From NCBI GenBank assembly GCA_029204225.1, contig CM055097.1:64567701-64631700 (forward strand): a stretch of 64,000 nucleotides of DNA. Direction: 5' to 3'. The translations under genes were made by a program, and so were the position numbers. Each line of letters begins with the position of its first letter. The stretch's first letter is position 1. The DNA comes from Diphasiastrum complanatum. Taxonomy: Eukaryota; Streptophyta; Lycopodiopsida; Lycopodiales; Lycopodiaceae. The notes beneath the pieces were generated by a model. That model was not told where the DNA came from and did no database searches. It saw only the letters and a program-made list of their open reading frames with translations. Shown piece after piece: positions 34,263 through 45,270 of the stretch.

Positions 34263-34723
34263 ATTAGAAAAACTTAGAGCCCGACGAGGGCCTTTGAAAA
34301 AGATGCTTTTTTTTTCCTATTTCATTGCCATGTGGACCAATTGAAACCTTAGCTTCGGGGTTCTACGTAACGTAGAATTTTCCAAATATAAATAAAATAA
34401 AAACTTGTTAAATATATTGTAGTTTCGTCGGGCAACATGTGGAAATGCTATTGGTTGATGAGGCCTGCCCTTCTAGCTCATCACTGCCCGAAGAGACCCA
34501 AAAATATTGAAAATGAATATGACAGATGGTTGAGATGAGAAAATCGATGTACTATTAATGTATATGCATTGTCAAACCATGGTTAACAGGGATAACCAGA
34601 GTTAATTTGTGGCTCAGTGTTTCAAATTTTTGCCAACACTTTTTTTTAGATTCATGACTATTTGTCTACGCAAATTTTCATATTCATAGTTCATTGTTTC
34701 AGATTTTTGTATGCAAATTACGA
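34263..34723. other. Left border of the 34.3-39.8 kb segment, no gene
   Basis: Sequence changes abruptly from element III to this segment near 34262. I found no inverted copy of the border sequence at the right side and no target duplication, so the edge type is unknown. The short palindrome TTCTACGTAACGTAGAA lies at about 34362-34378. Confidence 0.4.
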
Positions 34724-35565
34724 ATGGCGCCATCAAGGAAGCCATGCTCCTCAATCGACTCTGTGCTTCTATTCAACGAGACAGATGATAATGGATTATG
34801 GGTGCCAAGAAAATATTCAAAAAACTCTTGGGTTTTGATGCATCCATCATCAAGAGGAGCATTTCGAAAAAGAAAAAGGTCAAAACTATCATTTTGATCT
34901 TATTGGAAGGCCAGAATTTTGGATTTTAGAACATCATCAAGAGGAAAATCTATTTTTGAAATTCTAGTCCAACATGTATATATGCATTCAGAGATAAATG
35001 TGCAAGGATTCAACCATCAGGATCACAAAAAAAACAACTGTGAGTATTGATATTTTTGATACTTTGATTTTTGTTATTCATAAATATCTAATAGTAAACT
35101 TGCCAATCTGATCATTCTTTTGCAGATTTATATCCATCCAACATAAATGAATCGGAGCCGAGTGGATCTTTAGCATGTGTGTTAGATGTTATTCACACTG
35201 ATATTGGACAGCTGCAATATTTAGGTGAAACTGCAAAAGATTTAGTTGATGGTAGAATTTTTTTTTATGAATCAATGTACATTCCTGATACAAAAGAAAA
35301 TTTTGGACAAATAGTACCAATTCCATTACCTAGCTTTGAAAGTGATGAATGGATTGCACCAGATGCTACAGTTTCAGAATTAATTCGTTGCAAGATATAT
35401 AATGATGTAAAAGAATTCATTAAAAATGAGCATGGGATAAAAAACAATCAAATTGAGTTCGTTTATTTTCTTGAATATATTTGTGGATTTCTTTTCAAGT
35501 GTCAATGTACACAGAACCCCAACGATGTTTGTATGCAAAAATTTATCAGATACTTTATTATCTGA
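34724..35565 (+). pseudogene. Two-exon gene fragment of unknown function
   Basis: Exon 1 starts at ATG 34724 (MAPSRKPCSSIDSVLLFN), has a basic patch (FRKRKRSK) and meets an in-frame TGA at 34895. The same frame stays open to a GTGAGT donor at about 35040. After an acceptor near 35124, exon 2 runs open from about 35125 to 35565. It includes DLVDGRIFFYESMYIPD and KIYNDVKEFIKNEHGIKN, then C-x-C-rich CGFLFKCQC. I recognise no domain. Codon-like periodicity and a well-placed intron argue it was once a gene. It probably joined the next exon set at 35700-36084. Confidence 0.45.
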
Positions 35566-35699
35566 ACTTATGGATGAAGGCTGGGACAAAAGATCAGATG
35601 AGAAATAGAATGCATAATTAAAATGTCTTCCATGTGCTTTCGTTATCAAATTGAAAAACAAATGTTGAGCTTATGTTTCCATTATCAAAGATGAAAAAA

Positions 35700-36084
35700 A
35701 ATAAAGATAAATGGATGTCACTCGATCAAGACTTGGAAGCCAGTGGACATTCAAAATGAAAAAATATTGAAATTATATACAATGATGTCGTTTTGACATG
35801 TGTTGAGGTGGAAGAAGATTGGAGTCTAAACTACATCTGGCGGAAACTATTGCTCCTACAAGATGATGTACTTTCAGACTTCAGATTCATTTTCAATGGT
35901 AAACTCGTAAGTAACTGTAAACACTCGATCTTTTATGAATAGTTTCAATCAAAACTTTCTAATACAACCTCTGTACTAATTCTAACTAACTTGTATTAGT
36001 TTTATGCAGGTACGTAAAAGACATGAGCTCGAGATCAAATGCAGAGATATTGGCGAAACAATCCAACTTATGGAAGAACATTGA
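35700..36084 (+). pseudogene. Possible ubiquitin-like (SUMO-like) domain
   Basis: One frame reads SLDQDLEASGHSK, an in-frame TGA near 35757, then NIEIIYNDVVLTCVEV, then DDVLSDFRFIFNGKL to a GTAAGT donor at 35907. The intron is 35907-36009, and exon 2 (VRKRHELEIKCRDIG then ETIQLMEEH) ends with TGA at 36084. The pattern of strand, helix, then F-I-F-N-G-K and a final I-Q-L strand resembles the C-terminal half of the SUMO/Rad60 beta-grasp fold. There is no terminal Gly-Gly, so it could not be conjugated as it stands. The assignment rests on pattern only. Confidence 0.35.
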
Positions 36085-36272
36085 GATTCACTATCAGCAA
36101 ATACATGCCAATGTTTTTTTATCATTATAGAAAAATTGCATTCCATTATTAGACTATGGACACAAGCTGATTGTAAGAATCTATTGTGATGTCAATAAAA
36201 AAAAACCCATAAATGGGTTGTTTACAAGTAAAATGATTGTATCTTTTTTTTTATGTCTCTCTATTTACAAAT

Positions 36273-38371
36273 AGATCTCTATTCAATCAATTTTTCTATA
36301 TTTTCTATATAAGTATTAGGAACTAATAAAGCAACAACTCCTTCTATAATCTCACTCTCCTTTGTTTCGGGAAGGGCCTCAATGCCTTTTAAGACAAGAG
36401 GAATATTAGCTACAAAATTGTCTTCCTCTGTATTAGGAAGGACTTTTATTCCTTTTTGATAATAAGATCTGCATCATGAACAACCTAAAACACTGTTAAG
36501 ACAGGAGCGGCTTCCCTTTGAGGGCCCTCGATTGCAGATGCAACGCTTACACCGTACTGGGCAAAGGTTCTGATCAACTCTTGCCGAAATCTATATACAT
36601 CATCAGGAGTATACGGCTCAAGAGTGAACTGTCATCACAAAACATGAGAATCAGCAAATTACAAACAATGATAGTAATAGAATGTGAATCAGAATGAAAT
36701 GAACTACAAATGAATAGAATATTACGTTTTCAATATCTACATCTGTTTGTAAATTATACCATTCAAAAAATAGATTTGTATTGTACAAGACGAACCATGC
36801 ACAACTAAAAGCATCATTTTGTTGTACACATTGCATATATACAACGAAAATTAGTAATATTATGATAGAAATTTTATTTATGCTATGATGATATGTTTGT
36901 ATTAAAAAAGAAATACATGCATATCAGAGATAAATTGAATATACCTTGAGAGATTTAATGGTTATATCTCCAATTGAAATTGTCATTGTCGGTATTTCCC
37001 GAACGACATCATGAAGTAGAGAATCAAATTCTCTATGTGTATTTGCAGCTGAGTTTAATTTTACACATAGAAAATTTGATACTCCCTCCTTATTTATCTT
37101 TACAAAAAGAATGTTTAGACTCCAATGCCGACTGCAATAACCAAGATACAAATATCGTTAAATTCATATTTATGAAAAAAATCCGTTCTTATTAAAGCAA
37201 TGAGGCATGCAACAATCTAGATTAAAGCAACAAAAACAAAAGAGCAATCCTTACTTATTTTCATATGGAATCAAATAAAATTTTGCCATAGGACTGCACT
37301 TGATAAAATAGACAGCCTTATCAAAATTGGCTTCTTTCACCTTTACCGCTCCTATGAAAAATGGACTAACTACAAAAACTGTACCATGGGAATCGAAACT
37401 AATACTATTCTGCAAAAAAGAAACTCCAGCCTCTACTATTGCATCTGAAATTTCTAAGGTCTTATCTTTTAGATTGACACAAAATTTGGGACCTAATCTT
37501 AAGCTTCTACGTGTATCTGGAAGAAAAAAATCAAAAGAGTTGCCGAGAAGATCAATTTTGTTAGCTAGGTAGGTCTCTATTGACTATAATGGTCAGAATA
37601 AAAAAAAATCTGGGCTGGATCGTATGGAATTTTCACAAAAACATTATATACAGGAGCAAAAACAGAAGTGGAAAGAATATTTACAGATTTCTCTGTTATT
37701 CTATCTAGCTCCTCTTGGGTAATCAACACTTTTGGTGATGAAACCTGCTGAGGAGCTGGACGAATAACATGAGGAGGACTAGGTGAAGATTCTCGATCTG
37801 AGTCAGATTCTTCAGCATCTGACTCAGAGCTCAAGAAGACACGTGGTCTCTTGGCCGGGATACATCTAGGAGGAAGGGAAGCAGTTGGCCTTCGAGATCC
37901 AACCTTCTTGGGGACAACCTGCTTTCTCTTCCTCCTAGAGGTAGTAGGCATGTTGGTTCTATCGTCTCTGGAGGTGCTAGTATTATCAACATGCAGACCA
38001 GAATATCCGTCCTGAAGCCTTTTGAGAATGACAAAATCCTTTGGCATGATGGTGACATGTTTACCATGCACTGCCAAAAGACAAGTATCCTCAAAAAACT
38101 GGGACAAAAAATCTTCTGCAGCACCCTACAAGGCCTGCATGGCTGTCACGACAAAATGAACATCCAGCCCAAGTGACAGAGTGACATTCCGTACAGATCG
38201 ACTGAAAGGAGCTCTAGGGATCAACACTTCAAGTGATCTTTGGAGTTTTTTGATCTCCCTCAGCCAGACTTGCTTCCTGCCACGCCTACGGCTAGTACCA
38301 AGGGGAACACGGAAATGGGATGGCTGTACAGTGGTGATGGCAGGGGCGGTGGATTTGGTCCTGACCATCAT
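36273..38371 (-). pseudogene. Histone H3-fold / Ulp1-like protease fusion gene
   Basis: Exon 1 is 38371-37255. It begins MVRTKSTAPAI, aligning with MARTKQTARKS of H3, and continues with the histone fold: WLREIKKLQRSLEVLI, APFSRSVR, FFEDTCLLAVHGKHVTIMPK. The fold ends near residue 118. A linker follows with basic nuclear signals (SRRKRKQ, PAKRPRV) and an acidic SSESDAEESDSD run. The C-terminal part resembles C48/adenain proteases: FYLIPYEN, then exon 2 (37131-36945) with RHWSLNILF (catalytic His) and FDSLLHD. Exon 3 (36830-36726) has CVQQNDAFSCAWFVLY (Gln and Cys), and exon 4 runs 36628 to about 36273. Exon phases agree. Lesions: TAG at 38126-38128 inside the fold (CAG expected), one-base shift near 37580, acceptor GCAA for GCAG at 36831, TAG near 36496 and a shift near 36450. 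The H3 loop is of ordinary length, so it is not a typical CenH3. Confidence 0.75.
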
Positions 38372-38699
38372 TCTCGAAAGAAAAAAATTAACAAAAAGAA
38401 GTTTGAACAAAACAAAAGTGGATCAAAATAAAAAAAATTGTGATAAAAAGACGCTTGAGATCGATACCATCACTGAATATCGGTTTCGAACGCAAGATCT
38501 ACAGAGATTATTTGTAGAAAAGAGATGCGCGCTCGAACGCGATATTGCACAGTAGGCGGTATCAGACTTGAGCACATTGTGAGAGGGTCAGAGAAGACAA
38601 AGTTGAATGCATAAGTTTTTGTCTCTTGTCAAGTACTAGTAGATTTGTTATGTCAGATTATATACTGGAGCTTACTTTGTTTTTTTATCATTTCAAGAA

Positions 38700-39103
38700 A
38701 CAATTTTCCTTGATGATTTCGCAATTCGTCGAGGAGGGCAGAGATCTTCTGCGGGAGAATTTTCAAGAGATCATGCACTTGGGCACTATCTAAAGTTCTT
38801 CAAGAATAATGAGATAAGTGTTGCCCATTCAAAGTTTCATCAACATGGTGAAACTATGATTATGGCAATCAAGACACTGTCTCATTTTCTTGGAGGACAT
38901 AATTTTTATAAGGTGCATAAAATAATTTTTGTAAAGAAAACTATCGCGGTTAAAATTCTAGGATATGGACCAGTGAATTTCATGCTCAGATCATCTCATT
39001 TTGCAGTGTATGTTGCTTACGTTGATATGAGTAAGCATGAAAACTATGAGCTATTGGATCCATACGAAAGAAGAAAATTGTTGCATGATTCTAAATTGTG
39101 ACT
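38700..39103 (+). CDS. Hypothetical exon, ~133 residues
   Basis: After a possible acceptor (TTTCAAG, about 38691-38697), an open plus-strand frame reads FLDDFAIRRGGQRSSAG, then FKNNEISVAHSKFHQHGE, then VAYVDMSKHENYELLDP and ends DSKL with TGA at 39101-39103. No domain is recognised. It is divergent from the H3/protease gene, about 330 bases from its start, with an AT-rich gap between that could hold a shared promoter. It may be an exon of a larger gene whose start I cannot place. Confidence 0.4.
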
Positions 39104-39193
39104 TTCATTGGAAAAAATATCGGAAGTAGACAGATACTGCTGAATTGTACTTTGTAGATATTTTTATTTAATATACAAAATTTTATTGTGTGT

Positions 39194-39838
39194 CTATAGC
39201 CTACTGGCTTGTATAAATTTGCATGCTTTTTGAAATTTTTTATAATCCGTCGATTTTATATTATGACGATTTGGATTCTTCTGTAAAACCATTGGAAAAG
39301 TTGTAGTATATAACTGTTTTTTGTAGTACAAACAAGGGTGTTTAGAGTTAGCGCCATGAGATATATTGAACATACATTTTAATGTCTTCAGATCTCCTGG
39401 TAAATGCCATTCAATGTTGAAAGTGCCAATTCTAGGAATATTGAGTGGAACTCCCTCCATGTGATTTTTTATGGTGGCAGGATATGATGTTCTATAAAAT
39501 ATCCATGAGAAAATGTACTTCATCCATAATGCTATGATCCGAGCTAAAGCCGAGGGGAGCGCCAGGCCTCCACATCTCTGTTGGATTTATTTCCTCTACT
39601 CTACCAAATTTCATTTTTAATATTCCTCCATTCATGCTGCATATTTACTCGCGTTGTCGCGCAGTTTGATATTAACATGCAAATTCTCATAGGCAATGAA
39701 AGGACGAAAAGCAAAGGTTGACGTCACACCCTCTTCACACTCACCCCATGTAGGTGCGCTAACATACTGGACAACGACTGCAGCCACCCACGATCTCTTA
39801 TAGACAGCACATGCACCTTGTACTTTCTTCATTTGCAC
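39194..39838 (-). pseudogene. Decayed transposon-like protein fragment
   Basis: Minus-strand frames in order read TFAFRPFIAYENLHVNIK (39838-39632). A shifted piece follows with PTEMWRPGAPLGFSSDHS and MDEVHFLMDIL, then IEWHLPGDLKTLKCMFNIS and HGANSKHPCLYYKK (39523-39194). The GANSxxPCxxC-like end, here Tyr for the last Cys, recalls poorly characterised eukaryotic transposon proteins with an ANSKYPCLWC-type motif. That family link is from memory and weak. At least two frame breaks are present. Confidence 0.35.
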
Positions 39839-39849
39839 ACCTGTAACAT

Positions 39850-40649
39850 GATGTATATATATAGGTACAAAACACCATTTCTTATAGTGCAGATTAGAGA
39901 GTGATCATCAAGAGGTCAAGTATCGGACGATCTGAGTCTTGACTAAAGATGAGCAGATGAGAGTGTATGTATATTAGCATCAGAAGCTTATCAGCGAGAT
40001 AGACGAAGTAGATGCCTTGTGCATTGATTTTTTATCATCAGTAATAAGGTTTCATTCCTTTATAGATTGAATAAGCTTTGTAGGGCATGCGATTTTGTCC
40101 GTTATTGTCTTGTGCTCTACCGCATTATTGACATGTATACTTGATATACTTAATCTGATACAGTTCTTTGTTCTGCATTCAGATTTGTGTTAATATTGCT
40201 ATGCTTATTATTCATGCTCTTTCTGGTAATGGTCGACTAACATTTAGCCTTGTCTTTCGCAAATCTTTCACAACTAGTTATCAGTCGAGCACAGTCTAGC
40301 TCTTTGCGAAACATTTGCGACACATAATTTGTCTTGCTATTCGCGAAAAATTATTCTTCGTTTAATGTTTGGCTGCGTAATCAAGAATGACTGTGATTTT
40401 CATCACTAACTTGTTCATTCTGATAGGCGTAGTCATGCTTATGGAGAGAGTCGTATAGCTCGTTCCGCTGCGCACGAATACTTTTTGTTCGAGTTCGTTT
40501 CTCGTTCCTGTTTCATTTCTCGTTCGTGTTTCATTTCTCGTTTGTGTTTCATTTCTCGTTCATGTTCGTCTTACCCCTTTGAGTTAATTTTTCGTTTCTA
40601 ACATACAACACATTTCTCAACTCTCGTTCATCTCCCTCTCTCCAACATG
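39850..40649 (+). repeat. Copia 5' LTR, start not located
   Basis: The end is fixed by TGGTATCCGAGC at 40649-40660, a one-base variant of the tRNA-Met primer site, followed by a leader and gag at 40804. The LTR shares the TTTCG-rich style of the LTRs at 24092 and 48190 but is not clearly the same family. It includes an 18-bp minisatellite, CTCGTTCGTGTTTCATTT, in about 3.8 copies at 40501-40568. Confidence 0.5.
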
Positions 40650-40803
40650 GTATCCGAGCTATTTTCATAGCTTAATAAGCTTCCACAGTAGAAGTCTCTA
40701 GTAGCCGATAGAGTAATTGTTTTCTTGTTCTGTATTTTTAGTATCAGATTTTCATACTTTAGTCACTAATAGTTTCTCCTATCACTTAGACTAATTCTTC
40801 CAC

Positions 40804-41236
40804 ATGGATTCCCAAGGGAAATCCAGTCCTATCATGGACAAGCTTGATGGAGCCAATTACCATCTATGAAAATTTAAGATGAAAATTGTACTAATGGCAA
40901 AAGAATTATACGACGTTGTTACAGGTGCAGAAGGGAAACCCAAAGCGGACGACCCGACAATCGCCAGATGGAAGCTGAAGGATGGAAAGGCTTTCGCGCT
41001 GATCATCCTCAACATCACGGATACCCAGATCGGTCGTGTATCCATTGTACACCAACAAGAGCACGACAAAGCAGAAGAAGAAGAAGAAAAGCTCGAAGCA
41101 ATCAAAGCCAGACCAGAAACCACCTCAGCACAAGGAACAATCGAATCCGCAAACAAAGAGGAAGCTGTTCTACAGATACTGCAAATGAAACAACCACGAA
41201 ATACAAGACTGCTGAATACTTCAAGCGAAGAACAAC
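40804..41236 (+). pseudogene. Copia gag N-terminal fragment
   Basis: It starts MDSQGKSSPIMDKLDGANY, has a TGA where the conserved Trp is expected (40867-40869, TGG to TGA), then KFKMKIVLMAKELYDVVTG and KDGKAFALIILNITD, a copia Gag opening. It then diverges into a Glu-rich tail and is cut at 41237 by an antisense LTR. Confidence 0.75.
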
Positions 41237-41714
41237 TGTCAAGACCCTAAAGGGATAACCCCTAAGATGAGGATAGGAGAATACAATAGGAGAGACTATG
41301 GAGCCAAACCGCCCAACCAATCCTAGATCAAAAGTGGACCTAGCCCCCAAGCCATGCCATGTGAAGCAAAAGGAGAAGAGAGAAACTGGTAACCTAAACC
41401 CAATATGTTGTCGGGAGAATCCCCACCTCATTATATAGAGAGTAGATTCCTGTGCATGAAACCATGCAACCCCCATCAGGTCAACTATGAATAGATCACG
41501 TCTCTTCATGCAGTCCTCCTGCCTATATCTGTCACACAGACATGCAATACTCCATATGTCTCAATTAGATTGTCTGGGTCCTCTCAAGGTAATTAGTCAC
41601 AAACTAGCCTTGACATGGAATTAAATCATGGCGTGACCAATAATCTCGAGTACTGGAGGGCCGCTCTACCATATTAGGACTATTCCAGGTCCTTAACCGA
41701 ATATGGCCATAACA
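41237..41714 (-). repeat. Gypsy-type LTR, minus strand
   Basis: 478 bases, TGTTATGGCCATATTCG to AGGGTCTTGACA on the minus strand, preceded by the polypurine tract TTTAAGGAGGGAAGAA (41715-41730). A TATA-like TATATAA lies near 41437. The flanks ACAAC and TTCTT do not match, so it is a 3' LTR of a truncated element rather than a clean solo LTR. The 41715-42179 stretch is probably its internal remnant and has no coding. Confidence 0.6.
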
Positions 41715-42179
41715 TTCTTCCCTCCTTAAACTGCTTCTATCCTTAGAAGCTCCAAAGAACAGGAAAGAATTACAAGAATTGTTCCTTTAACTTTCAATAT
41801 TAACCTAGGAAATCATTATCCTTAGTTTGATTTTCATATAAAACAAGTACTCAGAGATAAACCAATTTCTAACCGTTAATCTCTGTTCTGGAGTACGACT
41901 CAAGTTTGCAAAGTACAGTAAGGAATAAATTTCTCAACTAGGTTATACTCAACACAAGCTAGTAATATCACTTTCATGTAAAATACTTACATGAACCACT
42001 AAGTGAAATATTCTCTAACTTAGAAGATTAAAGTTAAGGAAATAAATAATAATTACAGTCTGAAATTATCCACAAACTTTGGCAAACAGTTTATAAAAAG
42101 CTTCCAAATACAATTATCCTTATAATCCAATTCTAAGATATGATAATTCATTTGCTTGTGAAACGGACGTTCCATTATC

Positions 42180-45100
42180 CAACACTTTCAAGCTACCCAT
42201 TCGATACTCCCATCAATGGTGGCCGACTTCACAAGTACTGGCCACCTTAGTGAATAGATCTAGGATGTGGATGACGCTCAACGCATACAATAATCAGATC
42301 AAGCCTTATCAGAAGTCATCCCAACCAGATCTAATGAAATCAAGCCAAGATCTAGATAAGATCTAGCCAGATCAAGCAAAATCCACCAAATTTCAGCAAG
42401 ATCAAGCAAGATTCGACGGACAGATCAAGGAAGATCCAACAAAATCCAAGTGGGATCCAGATCTAGATACGATACAAGGAGAGGGGTGGTAGATCATCAG
42501 GTAACAACAATCGGCCTCCATCCTTGCAAATCAGAGACGACGATCTTGAGAAAAAACAACAAATTAGAGGTAAAAGTCACTTAAACTGATGGATCAGCTA
42601 CCAATTGTCCATCATAACTCTCAGGGAACTCTCCATATTCAGATTTGACTTGGAGAGATCTCTCTTGTTTGCTATGCTTATGCTCTAGTGTGGCTACTAG
42701 TGTATAGAGTGTTTTTTGTGTGTAGTATGCTTAGGGTTTGGATCTTGCTTATGGTATGGGACATAAGTAGGGCTTGGATCTTGAGTATGCTATGGTGTGT
42801 GGTGGTATGCTTGTGGCTACTTATTAGTGAGCAAGGGGGTGATAGATTAGCCTAGATGCAGGATTGCATGTGCTAAGCTAGCTATGGTTGGGTGGTGAAT
42901 ACTTAAGGCCACTTGTTATCTACCTTTGTGATTAAGATTAGGGACACAGGTGGAGGAGAGATCCTTGGAGGCTTGAAGATTCTTACTTGCAGGTGGAGGC
43001 ATCGTAGCTTGGAGTTGGGGAGCATCTTGGAGTTTGTAGGTTACTTGGAGGACCTTTGGAGGCACTACCTTTGGACTTCATGACTTCATTTGTAATAGTG
43101 GTATCAGTTTAACCTTCTTCAAGTTCTATTAAGATCATAAACTAAATTTTTTTTGGGAAAGTTATTGGCTTTTCTAGTAGTAGGAGGCTTGTAGTTGAAG
43201 TACCCAATAAATCTAGTTCTCTTGTTAAAGAGTAGTGATGCTTATAGAATTGTAGAGAAAGTCTTCTTCTACATCCACAATTTTTTTTTGGAAAAAGATT
43301 GATTCTAGCCTGTGTTTTTTAATCAAAACTAGTGTTTTTTTTGCATAAATGAAGTGTTAAAACTTTTGATTTTCATTTTGAAGTTCTGTTTTTCAGACCT
43401 GTAAATCTGAAAATCAGATCTAAAAAGTGAAATTTTCATAAGAACTTCATTAGTTATACTTTTCTACCTACTAGTTTAATGTTATTGGCAATGTAGGAAG
43501 GAAAAGGTAGTGTAACTTTATGCATAAAAAAGGTTTTGAAGTTCTATTTTTTGTCATTTTTAAGTTTTGATTTTCAGACCTGTAAATCTAAAAAATAGAT
43601 CTGAAAAGTGAAGTTTTCATATAACTTCATTAGTTTTCCATTTCTAGTCACTAATTTCATGGATTTGAAGAACTAGGAAAGATAAACGTGAAAATTTGTG
43701 TTGACTTTGAAATGACAAATGGAAATGAAATTGGAATGGAAACTTTATGTAAACATTAGCTTGAAGTAGTAACAGTGTAGTTTACATAAAGATTTGTTTT
43801 GATTTTTGCTTTGGATTGAGGCAAAAGTAGGAAATTGCTTGGTGTAGTTTTCCCTTAAGCTTGGATTGAGCTTGCACAAAGTAGGCTTGGATTGAGCTTA
43901 CAAACAAAAAGTATTGAATGAGTAGAAGTAAATGCTTTTATTTGCATTGGATTATGTAAGAATTGAAGCATTTCTATCATTCTAATTGGAATTACTTGTT
44001 GTTGTATTTGCATAATAGGAAAACACACAAGCAACTCCAATGGATCAAACCAATGAAAACCCATTATTTGATCTATCAAACCCATCCAATGTGGCACAAG
44101 CTCTTGAACTTTTCTACCAACAAATTCAAGCCACTAATAAACAGCTTCTTGAAGCTAATCAAAGGAACTAAGACTGAGTCTAGTTTAGCCAATTAGAAAA
44201 AGCATGTAGTTCCACCTCCCGTAAAATTGTTTAAGGGAGAGAAAAAAGATAGGAAGTTGCAAGTGGTAAGTTCATGGCTTAATGTATGGAATAAATACTT
44301 TGGCATGAATCAATTCCATGAATGTGAGAAGTTGTCCACTATAACTATGTTCCTTGAAAGAAGAGCCTTAGTATGGTGGGATACTTAGAATTTGCTCCAA
44401 GCATGATTACAGATCATGCAACACAGTAACACAGACAGAAAGCACTCTTCACTCCAAGCTCACGTAGAAACTGTATTTCTCAAAACCAAAATACATTGTA
44501 CATATATTTTTTCACTATGGCAGCCCATGCATGGCCTAGATTGCCATAGACGGGACGCGTGTCCCATCGACTCACCTCGTGGCAACGCAAACTAGTCTTT
44601 ATCCACTAATAGGACCCACAGTATAGTAACACAATAGTTCTACTTTAATTCTAACTCTCTCTATAAAAGTAAAATCTACTTTTTATACATCCATATACAT
44701 AGCATCAAAGTTATCAAATTTTAAGTACAGAAAGCTTTGATCTAAACTTATCACACTTTTCTCTAATAAGTGGCTTAGTGAAAATATTAACTAAATGTCC
44801 ATCTGTACTACAATGAGCAACATTAATTTCCCGACTTAGTAGCCTCTCACGTTTAATGTGATACTGAATCTCGATGCGTTTGGTTCTCACATGGAACACC
44901 GGACTCTTTGCCAATTGAATGCCAGTCTGACTGTTGCTATGTATAATAGCGAGATTTTCCTGTTTCAACCATATGGCTTCCTGTGCTGCGCAACTGCCAC
45001 AAAACTGGAATACATACCCTGTGGTGGATCTACGATCATCACAATCACCTCCCCAATCCGCATCCACATAGCCACATAACTCAGGTAAACCTTCATGCTT

Positions 45101-45270
45101 CCTGTACACCAAGCCATAATCTGAAGTGCCTTTGACATATCGCAAAATGCGTTTGGCTACCTTCCAATGCACTTTCGTAGGTGCTGCCATAAACTGACTC
45201 ACAATACCAACAACATAGCATATATCTGGTCTAGTCGTGGTAAGGTAAATCAAGCTCCCTACTAACTGCC
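42180..45270 (-). repeat. Arm B of the composite inverted duplication
   Basis: The reverse complement of 4238-7925 with divergence. In plus order it holds the GATC-rich tail (42240-42480), gypsy LTR (about 42590-43090, with ~540 bases deleted relative to arm A), primer site TGGTATCAG (43099-43107), leader, gypsy gag, and the copia LTR and RNase H on the opposite strand. Arm B also has about 75 extra bases near 42500-42575. Homology continues into a longer copia body (to 48140) that arm A lacks. Confidence 0.8.
44040..44400 (+). pseudogene. Ty3/gypsy gag N-terminal fragment (arm B)
   Basis: It starts at ATG 44040 (MDQTNENPLFDLSNPSNVA) and has the same coiled stretch as arm A (YQQIQATNKQLLEANQRN). 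An indel then brings in stops near 44169, followed by KLFKGEKKDRKLQVVSS, YFGMNQFHECEKLS and RALVWWDT. It ends at the copia LTR junction near 44405. Confidence 0.75.

Noticed and set aside
36273-38371. Calling the H3-like part a centromeric histone (CenH3)
   Set aside because: The loop 1 region has the length of ordinary H3 and the tail starts like canonical H3. The protease fusion also argues against it.
34263-39850. Reading the segment as an endogenous large DNA virus or Polinton
   Set aside because: A C48-like protease alone is not enough. I see no capsid, DNA polymerase, packaging ATPase or terminal repeats.
41237-41714. Solo LTR
   Set aside because: The flanking pentamers differ and a polypurine tract lies next to it, so it is the 3' end of a truncated element.
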